From DATARR01 sp044868005 (GTDB taxonomy: Bacteria > Acidobacteriota > Thermoanaerobaculia > Multivoradales > UBA5704): a DNA stretch of 64,000 bases. The notes below the pieces were generated by a model. The model searched no databases, was not told the origin of the DNA, and saw only the letters and a list, made by a program, of their open reading frames with translations. Positions 17,531-25,543 of the stretch are shown piece by piece (position 1 is the first letter of the stretch; every line of letters begins with the position of its first letter). Made by a program: the position numbers and the translations under genes. The DNA lies in NCBI GenBank assembly GCA_044868005.1, contig JBIOVX010000147.1:52914-116913 (forward strand), given 5' to 3'.

Positions 17531-18112
17531 GTGGCCTCCTATCCCGCTCCCGCCGGGGAGTCCCGCGCCGAGATCCGCGAGAAAGGCTCGCGCTTCCTGG
17601 CGGTGATCGGGCCGGCAGCGGACGAAGCGGCGGCAAAGGCCGTCCTCTCCTCTCTGCAAAGGGAGTTTGCGGACGCCACCCATCACTGCTGGGCCTGGCG
17701 GCTGGGCTCGCCGCCGCGCGAGCGCAGCTCCGACGCCGGAGAGCCGGCGGGCACCGCCGGCGTGCCGATCCTGCAGGTGCTCCGCGGCGCCGGCTTGTCG
17801 GACGCGCTGGCGGTGGTGGTGCGCTGGTTCGGCGGCGTCAAGCTGGGCAAGGGCGGCCTCGCCCGCGCCTACGCGGCGGCGGCGCGCGAGGCCCTCCAGG
17901 GGCTGCCGGTGGCCGTGCGGGTGCCTAGGGCGCGGCTCGCCGTCGAGGTCCCTTACGAGAAGGTGGGCGCCGTCAAGCGCCTGCTGCGGCCGCCGGAGAT
18001 CGAGCTGGAGAGCGAGGAGTACGGCGCCGCCGCCCGCCTCGTGCTCGCCGTTCACGAGGAGCGGCTGGCGGCGTTGCGCGAGGCGCTGGCAGATCTTGGC
18101 GTCGTTGTATAG
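17531..18112 (+). CDS. YigZ/IMPACT family protein
   Basis: 193 residues from a GTG start. The N-terminal domain has EIREKGSRFLAVIGPAADEA, then DATHHCWAWRLG, DAGEPAGTAGVPILQVL and VVVRWFGGVKLGKGGLARAY, all hallmarks of the UPF0029/IMPACT family. The second part is the short ferredoxin-like domain typical of YigZ. The family is linked to translation or RNA but its biochemical role is unsettled. It starts 7 bases after bshA and may be in the same transcript. Confidence 0.9.
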   Translation: MASYPAPAGESRAEIREKGSRFLAVIGPAADEAAAKAVLSSLQREFADATHHCWAWRLGSPPRERSSDAGEPAGTAGVPILQVLRGAGLSDALAVVVRWFGGVKLGKGGLARAYAAAAREALQGLPVAVRVPRARLAVEVPYEKVGAVKRLLRPPEIELESEEYGAAARLVLAVHEERLAALREALADLGVVV

Positions 18113-18164
18113 ACTCGCGTGCAAGCTAGCCCCATGGATGATTCCCTGAAAGGAGAGGTCCGCG

Positions 18165-18554
18165 ATGAGTGAACCGAACGTTCCGCCGCCGCCGTCCTAC
18201 ACGCCGCCGCCTCCGCCCGCCGGGACCCCGCCGCCGCCGGGAGCGGCGAGCCCGAACCGGGGCTTGATGCTCGTCCTCGCCTATCTCGGCGTCCTGGCGG
18301 TGATCCCGCTGGTGGTCGAAAAGAACGATCCCGAGGTGCAGTGGCACGCCAAGCACGGCCTGGTGCTGCTCGTCTGCGAGATCATCCTCGGCATTGTCAT
18401 CGGCATCATCACCCACTTCGTGCCGTTCGCCGGCTGCGTCCTGTGGCTCATCTGGCCCCTCATCTTCATCTTCCACATCTTCCTCATCGTCAAGGCGGTC
18501 AACGGCCAGCGGATCCTGATTCCTGGCATCAGCGAGTACGCAGACCGCTTCTAG
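18165..18554 (+). CDS. DUF4870-type membrane protein
   Basis: 129 residues with AAAGGAGAGG before the ATG. The N-terminal 30 residues are very rich in proline. Three membrane segments follow (GLMLVLAYLGVLAVIPLVVE, GLVLLVCEIILGIVIGII, VLWLIWPLIFIFHIFLIVKA) and the conserved QWHAKHG between them. This is the layout of DUF4870/Tic20-like small membrane proteins. The function is unknown. Confidence 0.8.
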   Translation: MSEPNVPPPPSYTPPPPPAGTPPPPGAASPNRGLMLVLAYLGVLAVIPLVVEKNDPEVQWHAKHGLVLLVCEIILGIVIGIITHFVPFAGCVLWLIWPLIFIFHIFLIVKAVNGQRILIPGISEYADRF

Positions 18555-18583
18555 GCAACTCACGAGGGCGGAGGGACAGGCAG

Positions 18584-18877
18584 ATGAGCGTTGCGAATGC
18601 TGGACAACCGCAGTCGGCGAGCACCCAGGCGATCATGTCGCTCGTCCTGGGTATTCTCAGTCTCGTTTGCTGTCCGCTCCTGGCGCCGATCGCCTGGTAC
18701 ATCGGTAGCCAGGAACAGAAAGCGATCCGCGAGGGACGCGCTCCCGCCGCGGGCGAGGGGATCGCGAAAGCCGGATTGATCCTGGGCATCATCGGCACCA
18801 TCTGGATGGTCCTGGTCGTGCTCTGGATCTTCCTCTGGGGCGGCATGGCGGTGGTCTCCACCATGATGAACCGCTAA
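18584..18877 (+). CDS. DUF4190-like small membrane protein
   Basis: 97 residues. Two hydrophobic segments (AIMSLVLGILSLVCCPLLAP and AGLILGIIGTIWMVLVVLWI) flank a short loop that contains IGSQEQKAIREG. This is the pattern of DUF4190 proteins. The start is the ATG at 18584. It lies 29 bases after the DUF4870-type gene. Confidence 0.75.
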   Translation: MSVANAGQPQSASTQAIMSLVLGILSLVCCPLLAPIAWYIGSQEQKAIREGRAPAAGEGIAKAGLILGIIGTIWMVLVVLWIFLWGGMAVVSTMMNR

Positions 18878-18882
18878 CAGGC

Positions 18883-19275
18883 ATGGCGAGCCCGGCCGCG
18901 CGGCTCTGGCTTCTCGCGGGGCTCGCCGGAGCCGCCGGGCTCGCCATCCTTCACGTCTGGATGCCGTCGGGGGATCCCGCGAGCGCGATCTGCCTCAGCC
19001 GGCGGCTCCTGCATCTTCCTTGTCCCGGGTGCGGCATGACCCGCGCCTTCGCGCATCTGGCCAAAGGTGAATGGGCCGCCGCCTTGCGCGATCACCCCCT
19101 GGCGCCGGCGGTGGCCTTGCAGATGATTCTCGGGTGGGCTGCCTGGGGTCTGGCGGCTGTGGCGAAGCGGCCCCCGCGTCTGCCGTTCCAGCTCGAATCC
19201 CTCCTTCTCGCCAACGTCGCCGCGCTCGCTGCTCTGTGGCTGGGACGAGTCGCCACGGGCACCCTTCCCTGGTAG
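18883..19275 (+). CDS. DUF2752 membrane protein
   Basis: 130 residues with three membrane segments and the diagnostic LPCPGCGMTRAFAHLAKGEW, in which the CPGCGMTRA motif may bind a metal or act in redox chemistry. It begins 5 bases after the preceding gene. Proteins of this family often cluster with small DUF4190/DUF4870-type membrane proteins, as here. Confidence 0.9.
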   Translation: MASPAARLWLLAGLAGAAGLAILHVWMPSGDPASAICLSRRLLHLPCPGCGMTRAFAHLAKGEWAAALRDHPLAPAVALQMILGWAAWGLAAVAKRPPRLPFQLESLLLANVAALAALWLGRVATGTLPW

Positions 19276-19292
19276 GGCATTAAGCTCGCGTC

Positions 19293-19613
19293 ATGGAGCA
19301 GGTCCGCCGCCGCCGGCTGAAGGCGTGGATCATCGTCTTCGGGTTGCTCCTCGCGCTGGGCCTCGATCTCGTGCGGGCACCGCGGAACCAGCTCACCGCG
19401 CGCTTTCTCGTGGGCTCCATCCATCTCTACCAGGCCACCTTGTCGCCCGCCCTCGGGGCGGCGGGTGTGCGCTGCCGCTTCAAGCCGAGCTGTAGCCACT
19501 ACGCCGAGGGAGCGATCCGCAAGTACGGCGCCTGGAGGGGGAGCTGGAAGGCCGCATGGCGGGTGCTCCGCTGTGGCCCCTGGACGCCGGTGGGGACGGT
19601 AGATTATCCGTAA
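19293..19613 (+). CDS. yidD: YidD-type membrane protein insertion factor
   Basis: 106 residues. An N-terminal hydrophobic segment (AWIIVFGLLLALGLDLV) precedes the YidD core: YQATLSPALG, CRFKPSCSHYAEGAIRKYG and VLRCGPWTPVGTVD. YidD helps the YidC insertase place proteins in the inner membrane. The N-terminal membrane anchor and the absence of neighbouring rpmH, rnpA or yidC set this copy apart from the usual gene order. Confidence 0.9.
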   Translation: MEQVRRRRLKAWIIVFGLLLALGLDLVRAPRNQLTARFLVGSIHLYQATLSPALGAAGVRCRFKPSCSHYAEGAIRKYGAWRGSWKAAWRVLRCGPWTPVGTVDYP

Positions 19614-19660
19614 GGAAGTGCGATGCCCGCTCCATCGGCTTTCTTTGCTACATTGGCTCC

Positions 19661-20731
19661 ATGCAGCCCTCCGACCAGACCGATCTGTTCCTCTCCCTCA
19701 CGCCCGAGAAGGTGCTGGCGGCGGTCGAGGCGGGCGGCCTCGCGTGCAATCCCGTCTGCTATCCCTTGAACTCCTTCGAGAACCGCGTCTACGAGGTGGA
19801 GCTGGCGGACCGCTCCCGCGTGGTGGCCAAGTTCTACCGGCCGGCGCGGTGGAGCGAGGAGCAGATCCTCGAAGAGCATCAGTTCCTGGAGGACCTCGCC
19901 GCCGAGGAGTTGCCCATCTGCACCATGCGCCCGTTCCCGGGGGGCGGCACCCTGCGGCGCATCGACGGCATCTTCTACTGCCTCTCGGACCGGCGCGGCG
20001 GCCGTGCGCCCGACGAGCTCGACGAGGCCACGGCGCGCCGGCTCGGCATGCTGGTCGGGCGCCTGCACAACGTCGGCGCGCGGCGCGAGGCCCGGCATCG
20101 GGTGCGGCTGACGGCCGACACCTACATCCGGGAGGACCTCGACTGGCTGGAGGCGCACGAGGTGCTGCCGCGCCATCTTCACGACCGTTACTTCGACACG
20201 GCCCTCGGCATCGCCGCGCTCGCCGACCGCCGCATGGAAGGGGTGCCCGTCCACCGTGTGCACGGCGATCTTCACCTGGGCAACATCCTGTTCCGCGACG
20301 GCTTGTTGCGCGTGCTGGACTTCGACGACATGGTGGTGGGCCCGGCCGTGCAGGACCTCTGGCTGGCGCTCCCCGGCCGCGACGCCTACACCCTCGCGTT
20401 GCGCGAGCGGTTTCTCGAAGGCTACCTCCAGTTCCGCGATTTCGACCGCGCGACCCTCGTGCTCATCGAGCCGCTGCGCGGCCTGCGCATCGTCCACTAC
20501 GCGGCCTGGCTCGCCCGCCGCTGGCACGATCCGGCCTTTCCGGCCGCCTGGCCGCACTTCGGCACCCTGGAGTACTGGGAGCGGGAGACGCAGGACCTCG
20601 AAGAGCAGCTCGCCGTCATCCGCGGCGAGCTGGCGCCGGAAGACGCCGAGGCCCGTCTCACCGAGGAGGGCGCGGCCGAGGAGGAGCCGACGCTGACGAA
20701 TAAGGATTACTTCTGGGATTGGGAGGGGTAA
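19661..20731 (+). CDS. srkA: SrkA/YihE-like stress-response protein kinase
   Basis: 356 residues of the aminoglycoside-phosphotransferase-like kinase fold. CYPLNSFENRVYEVEL matches the SrkA N-lobe; the catalytic loop is VHRVHGDLHLGNILF and the metal-binding segment VLDFDDMVVGP. In Escherichia coli SrkA counteracts stress-induced death by a kinase activity linked to the MazF pathway. The start is the ATG at 19661. The C-terminus has an acidic extension ending NKDYFWDWEG. Confidence 0.88.
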   Translation: MQPSDQTDLFLSLTPEKVLAAVEAGGLACNPVCYPLNSFENRVYEVELADRSRVVAKFYRPARWSEEQILEEHQFLEDLAAEELPICTMRPFPGGGTLRRIDGIFYCLSDRRGGRAPDELDEATARRLGMLVGRLHNVGARREARHRVRLTADTYIREDLDWLEAHEVLPRHLHDRYFDTALGIAALADRRMEGVPVHRVHGDLHLGNILFRDGLLRVLDFDDMVVGPAVQDLWLALPGRDAYTLALRERFLEGYLQFRDFDRATLVLIEPLRGLRIVHYAAWLARRWHDPAFPAAWPHFGTLEYWERETQDLEEQLAVIRGELAPEDAEARLTEEGAAEEEPTLTNKDYFWDWEG

Positions 20732-20806
20732 GGCCTCCTGGGAACGCCGGCGCTCCCAGGGGCGCTGTGCTACCATCCCGCCGCCTTACGGCTCGGCGGA
20801 GACGCG

Positions 20807-21784
20807 ATGGAAATCTACGAGAACATCCTGCATACCCTGGGGAACACTCCCCTGGTGAAGCTCGGCCGGTTTCACCCCGGGCCGAGCACGCTGGCGGCCA
20901 AGATCGAGGCGTTCAATCCCGGCGGCAGCGTCAAGGACCGCATCGGCATCGCCATGATCGAGGCGGGCGAGAAGGCCGGGCTCTTGAAGCCGGGCGGTAC
21001 GATCGTCGAGCCCACCTCCGGCAATACCGGCGTCGGCCTCGCCATGGCGGCCAACCTCCGCGGCTATAAGTTGATCTGCACCGCGGCCGACAAGATCCCC
21101 AAGGAGAAGATAGCGCTGCTCGAGGCCATGGGAGCGGAGGTCATCACCTGCCCGACCAACGTCGAGGCGGACGATCCGCGCTCCTATTACAAGACGGCGG
21201 AGCGCATCCGCGACGAGCAGGGGGCCTACCTTCCTTACCAGTACTACAACCAGGCCAATCCCGAGGCTCACTACCGCACCACCGGCCCCGAGATCTGGCG
21301 CCAGACCGACGGCAAGATCACTCACTGGGTGTGCGGCGTCGGCACCGGCGGCACCATCAGCGGCGCCGCCAAGTTCCTCAAGGAGCAGAACCCGGCCATC
21401 CGCGTGGTCGGCGTGGACACGGTGGGGAGCGTCTACGCCTACTACTTCGAGCACCGCGAGCTGCCCCCGGCGGAGCAGATCCATCAGTACCTGATCGACG
21501 GCATCGGCGAGGATTTCATGCCCTCCACCGTGTGGTGGGACACTATCGACGAGATCGTCACCGTCGACGACAACACCGCCTACAAGGCGACGATGGAGCT
21601 GGCGAAGAAGGAATCCGTCTTCACCGGCTCCTCCGGAGGCGCGGCGGCGGCGGGCGCCCGCCAGGTGGCCCAGAGGCTGGGCGCGGACGGCCTCGTGGTG
21701 ACCCTCTTCCCCGACTCCGGCGAGCGTTACCTCTCCAAGCTCAACAAGACCTGGATGCGGGAGAAGGGTCTGCTGGACGCGTGA
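20807..21784 (+). CDS. Cystathionine beta-synthase-type PLP enzyme
   Basis: 325-residue fold-type II PLP enzyme. The PLP lysine is K43 in FNPGGSVKDRI. TSGNTGVGLAMAA binds substrate and GVGTGGTISGAAKFL binds the phosphate. The TCPTNVEADDPRSYYKTAER and YNQANPEAHYRTTGPEIW segments resemble cystathionine beta-synthase more than CysK. C-terminal CBS domains are absent. It would make cystathionine from serine and homocysteine, or cysteine from an activated serine, and so could feed cysteine to BshC. CysK remains the alternative. Confidence 0.87.
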   Translation: MEIYENILHTLGNTPLVKLGRFHPGPSTLAAKIEAFNPGGSVKDRIGIAMIEAGEKAGLLKPGGTIVEPTSGNTGVGLAMAANLRGYKLICTAADKIPKEKIALLEAMGAEVITCPTNVEADDPRSYYKTAERIRDEQGAYLPYQYYNQANPEAHYRTTGPEIWRQTDGKITHWVCGVGTGGTISGAAKFLKEQNPAIRVVGVDTVGSVYAYYFEHRELPPAEQIHQYLIDGIGEDFMPSTVWWDTIDEIVTVDDNTAYKATMELAKKESVFTGSSGGAAAAGARQVAQRLGADGLVVTLFPDSGERYLSKLNKTWMREKGLLDA

Positions 21785-22776
21785 GAGTGTCCCGAGCGCG
21801 CGCGTCCGCCATCCTCCTCCTATCCCTCTCCCTCGCGAGTTGCCGCAGCGCAGGTGTTCCGGCGCCGAAATCCTCCGCGCCGGCGACCACCCAGGCCGAG
21901 GTCAAGGCGGAGCCTCTGCCGCCTCTCGATCACGCTCCCCTGCTGCGCGGCCGGGCCGCCACGTATCTGACGCCGGAGGATCTGGTGCTGGGAATCGAGA
22001 TCGGCGGCGACGCACGGGCCTACCCGCTGCGCATCCTCGACCGGCACGGCGTGGCCAACGAGACGATCGGCCGCATTCCGGTCGCCTTAACCTGGTGCCG
22101 TCCCTGCGGCTCCGCCGCTCTCTACCAGACCGATACGCCTCGCGGCACGCTGACCCTCGCGTCTTCGGGCTACCGCGAGGGGGACCAGCTCCTCGCCGAC
22201 CGCGAGACCGGCACCCTGTGGAGCCAGCTCACCGGCAAGCCGGCCAAGGGCGCGCTGGCGGGCTCCGGCATCGAGCTCCAGCTCCTGCCGGTGGTGCTGA
22301 CCACCTGGGGGAGGTGGCTGGATCTTCACCCGGAGACGCGGGTGCTCTCGCCGGAGACCGGAGATCAACCGGAATCCCCGGACCCCGGCCCGGAGACGTC
22401 CTCGATCTATGGACTCGTCGCCGGAGACGTCGCGAAGGCGTACCCCATCGATCGCCTGGCCCAGGAGAAAGTGGTGAACGACGAGCTGGCCGGGCGGCCG
22501 GTGGTGCTCGTCTGGGAGCCCGGAGCGGACGCGAAAAACCGCACCATCCGTGCCTTCGAGAGAGGAGACCGCACCTTCGCCCCCAACGAGCGCGCGTTCA
22601 TGGGCCTGATTTTCCTCGTCGACCAGGAGGGCCACCCCTGGCGTGTCGGCGAAGAGGCCCTGACCACGCCGGACGGCAAAAGCCTTCCCCGCCTTCCCGG
22701 CCGCTTGTCCCTCCGCTCCGGATGGCTGGCGGCCCACCCCGCGACGCTGATCTACGGACAGGCAAGCACCCCGTAA
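21781..22776 (+). CDS. DUF3179 lipoprotein
   Basis: 331 residues from a GTG overlapping the upstream stop (GTGA). The N-terminus ASAILLLSLSLASCRSAG is a lipobox signal. The mature part has a DUF3179 pattern twice: ARAYPLRILDRHGVANETIG with ALTWCRPCGSAALYQ, and AKAYPIDRLAQEKVVNDELA with VVLVWEPG. The first copy has the CxxC motif and the second does not. The family is widespread but uncharacterised. Confidence 0.87.
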   Translation: MRVSRARASAILLLSLSLASCRSAGVPAPKSSAPATTQAEVKAEPLPPLDHAPLLRGRAATYLTPEDLVLGIEIGGDARAYPLRILDRHGVANETIGRIPVALTWCRPCGSAALYQTDTPRGTLTLASSGYREGDQLLADRETGTLWSQLTGKPAKGALAGSGIELQLLPVVLTTWGRWLDLHPETRVLSPETGDQPESPDPGPETSSIYGLVAGDVAKAYPIDRLAQEKVVNDELAGRPVVLVWEPGADAKNRTIRAFERGDRTFAPNERAFMGLIFLVDQEGHPWRVGEEALTTPDGKSLPRLPGRLSLRSGWLAAHPATLIYGQASTP

Positions 22777-22863
22777 TCCTCAGAACACGATCGTCCACCC
22801 TCGGCAAGCCTTTTGCAGTCCATTCGCCCACGCCTGCCTCGCTGACTCAAGGCGGCGGTATTG

Positions 22864-23784
22864 ATGCGTCGTCCGAAACCGCAGAATCTCTGGAACATCG
22901 TCCGGGAGACGATCGCCAACTGGAACAAGCACGGTGCGTCCGCGCATAGCGCGGCCCTGGCCTATTTCTCCCTCTTCTCCATGGCGCCGGTGTTGATCCT
23001 GGTTATCGCGCTCTCCGGCCTGGTGTTCGGGGCGGACGCGGTTCGGGGGCAGATCGCGCGCGAGCTCAGCCGTTTCATCGGTCCGGACGGCGCATCGATG
23101 GTGCAGGAGGTCGTGGCCGCGAGCGCCAAACCGAGAGCGGGGCGGACCGCCGCCGCCTTCGGCATCGTCACTCTGCTGCTCGGCGCCACCGGCGCGTTGA
23201 TGCAGCTCCAGGACACCCTCAACACGGTCTGGGAGGTCATTCCCAAGCCGGGCTTCTTCCTCAAACGGCTGCTCTGGAAGCGGCTGCTCTGCTTCATCCT
23301 CATCCTCGCCGTCGGCGGAGTCTTCCTCCTCTCGCTCGCCGCCAGCGCCGGCATCGCCCTGCTGCAGCGGATCCTCGAGGCGAGGCTGGAAGTGGCGCTC
23401 TCCACCCTGGTGGGCGGAGCGGACGTGGTGCTCTCCTTTCTGCTGATGACGGCGCTCATCGCCTTGATCTACCGCATCCTGCCGGACGTCCGGCTCTCCT
23501 GGCGCGATGTGGCCTGGGGATCGATGTTTACCGCGGTCCTGTTCTCGATCGGCAAGTACGCCATCGGCTTCTACCTGCAGCGCACCAACATCGCCTCGAC
23601 CTATGGCGCCGCCGGCTCCCTGGTGCTGATCCTGATCTGGGCCTACTACTCCGCGCTCATCTTCCTCCTCGGCGCCGAGTTCACGCGGGTCCACTCCCGC
23701 CGCTATCGGGAGGGCCGCGCGGTTCCGGAGCCCGGAGCGGTCCGCGTGGCCACCGTCAAGGTGCCCGTCGAAGCGGCTCGTTGA
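22864..23784 (+). CDS. YihY/BrkB family membrane protein
   Basis: 306 residues with six predicted membrane segments. The N-terminus NWNKHGASAHSAALAYFSLF is the family signature. TYGAAGSLVLILIWAYYSAL and LLGAEFTRV near the end are also diagnostic. Members were once called RNase BN by mistake; some may be transporters. It lies upstream of tamA and tamB by 10 bases and may be co-transcribed. Confidence 0.93.
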   Translation: MRRPKPQNLWNIVRETIANWNKHGASAHSAALAYFSLFSMAPVLILVIALSGLVFGADAVRGQIARELSRFIGPDGASMVQEVVAASAKPRAGRTAAAFGIVTLLLGATGALMQLQDTLNTVWEVIPKPGFFLKRLLWKRLLCFILILAVGGVFLLSLAASAGIALLQRILEARLEVALSTLVGGADVVLSFLLMTALIALIYRILPDVRLSWRDVAWGSMFTAVLFSIGKYAIGFYLQRTNIASTYGAAGSLVLILIWAYYSALIFLLGAEFTRVHSRRYREGRAVPEPGAVRVATVKVPVEAAR

Positions 23785-23794
23785 GAGGCGGACG

Positions 23795-25543
23795 ATGATG
23801 AGGAACGTTCATTTCTCGCTCGCCCTCGGCCTCTGCCTCGCCTTCCTGGCCTCGCCGCTCGGCGCCGCGCGGCTGAAGGTGGAGGTCGACGGGGTGAAGC
23901 GGGACCTGGAGCGCAACATCCGTTCGGTGCTCAGCCTGGAGAAGCTCGACCGCGACGAGATGACGGAGGAGCGCATCCGCCGGCTGCACGCCGGCGCGCA
24001 GGGAGAGATCGAGGAGGCCCTGCAGCCCTACGGCTACTACCGGCCCGTGGTGCGCGCGGAGCTACGGCAGGAGGGCGACCAGTGGATCGCCCGTTACGAC
24101 GTGGACGCCGGTCCGCCGGTCAAGGTGGCCAGCGTCGATCTGCGCATCGCGGGCGCCGGCGCCGACGATCCGCGGTTCCGCGAGCTCGCCGCGCGTTTCC
24201 CGATGAAGAAGGGCGACGTGCTCTTCCACCCCGACTACGAGCAGGGCAAGCACGCGCTGGAGGACCTCGCGGCCGAGGAGGGCTATCTCGACGCCGCCTT
24301 CCAGGCCAACCAGGTGCGGGTGGATCTGCAGCGCTACCGGGCCGACGTCGTCCTGCACTACGACACCGGCCCGCGCTACCGCTTCGGCGAGGTGCGCTTC
24401 AACCAGGACGTGCTCGATCCCGCCCTGCTCACCGGCTACGTCAACTTCAAACGCGGCGAGCCGCTCGACGTCAACAAGGTCCTCGAGCTGCAGAACGCCC
24501 TGTCGGACAGCCCCTACTGGAGCCGCGTCGAAGTAGTCACCCGCCAGGATCAGCGGCAGGGGCTGGAGGTGCCGATCGACGTCGATCTCGTGCCGAGCAA
24601 GACGATGCGCTTCTCGGGCGGCATCGGCTACGGCACGGATACCGGTGCGCGGGCGAGCGGCGCCTGGGAGCTGCGGCGCCTCAACCGGCGGGGCCACCGC
24701 GCCGAGGCCGAGGTGCGGGGCTCGCAGATCGAGCAGGCCCTGAAGCTGAGCTACTACATCCCCGGAGCGTACCCGCGCACCGACGTCCTCTCCTTCAACA
24801 CCGTCTACCAGCGGGAGGACACGGACACGAGCTTCAGCGAGACGGGCCTCGTCGGCGCGCAGCTCACCAAGTCCCGCGGCCATTGGCGCGAGGCGTACTC
24901 GCTCAACTACCAGCGCGAGGACTTCGAGGTGGGTCTCGACCAGGGGATCTCCAACCTCCTCGTGCCCGGCGCGAGCCTGGAGCGGGTGGAGGCCGACGAC
25001 CGCATCTTCACCACCAACGGCTACCGCGCGCGCCTCTCCTTGCAGGGAGCGGAGGGCAGCCTGCTCTCGGATTCCTCGTTCCTCCAGGGCCATCTGGAAG
25101 GCAAGGTCATCCGCACGCTGGGGGAGCGCAACCGGATCATCGGCCGCGCCGAGCTGGGCTATACCGCGACCGACGAGTTCCGCGAGCTGCCTCCCACCTT
25201 CCGCTTCTTCGCCGGCGGCGACCGCAGCGTGCGCGGCTTCGCCTACCAGTCGCTGGGCCGCGAGGACGAAGCCGGCAACGTCATCGGCGGCGAGAGCCTG
25301 ATGGTGGGGAGCCTGGAGTACGAGCTGTGGTTTCCCGAGATGTGGGGTCAGAAGCTGGGCGCCGCCCTCTTCTACGACACCGGCAGCGCCTCGCAGTCGT
25401 TCGGCGGCGTCCTCGCCCGCGGCGCCGGAGTCGGCGTCCGCTGGCGCTCGCCGATCGGCCCCATCCGCGCCGACCTCGCCTGGGCGCTGTCCGAGGAGGG
25501 CAGGCCGATGCGGTTTCACCTGACTATCGGGCCGGATTTGTGA
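23795..25543 (+). CDS. tamA: TamA/BamA (Omp85) family outer-membrane protein
   Basis: 582 residues. A signal peptide (SLALGLCLAFLASPLGA) precedes POTRA-like domains (about residues 25-265). The C-terminal half is a 16-strand barrel domain (Bac_surface_Ag). The Omp85 signature RFFAGGDRSVRGFAYQSLG and the terminal WRSPIGPIRADLAWAL are clear. The stop overlaps the tamB start, as in the TamA-TamB pair, which moves proteins or lipids between inner and outer membrane. Confidence 0.92.
   Translation: MMRNVHFSLALGLCLAFLASPLGAARLKVEVDGVKRDLERNIRSVLSLEKLDRDEMTEERIRRLHAGAQGEIEEALQPYGYYRPVVRAELRQEGDQWIARYDVDAGPPVKVASVDLRIAGAGADDPRFRELAARFPMKKGDVLFHPDYEQGKHALEDLAAEEGYLDAAFQANQVRVDLQRYRADVVLHYDTGPRYRFGEVRFNQDVLDPALLTGYVNFKRGEPLDVNKVLELQNALSDSPYWSRVEVVTRQDQRQGLEVPIDVDLVPSKTMRFSGGIGYGTDTGARASGAWELRRLNRRGHRAEAEVRGSQIEQALKLSYYIPGAYPRTDVLSFNTVYQREDTDTSFSETGLVGAQLTKSRGHWREAYSLNYQREDFEVGLDQGISNLLVPGASLERVEADDRIFTTNGYRARLSLQGAEGSLLSDSSFLQGHLEGKVIRTLGERNRIIGRAELGYTATDEFRELPPTFRFFAGGDRSVRGFAYQSLGREDEAGNVIGGESLMVGSLEYELWFPEMWGQKLGAALFYDTGSASQSFGGVLARGAGVGVRWRSPIGPIRADLAWALSEEGRPMRFHLTIGPDL

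Noticed and set aside
18165..18260. Proline-rich repeat as a separate mobile element
   Set aside because: It is the in-frame N-terminus of the DUF4870-type protein and such tails are common in the family.
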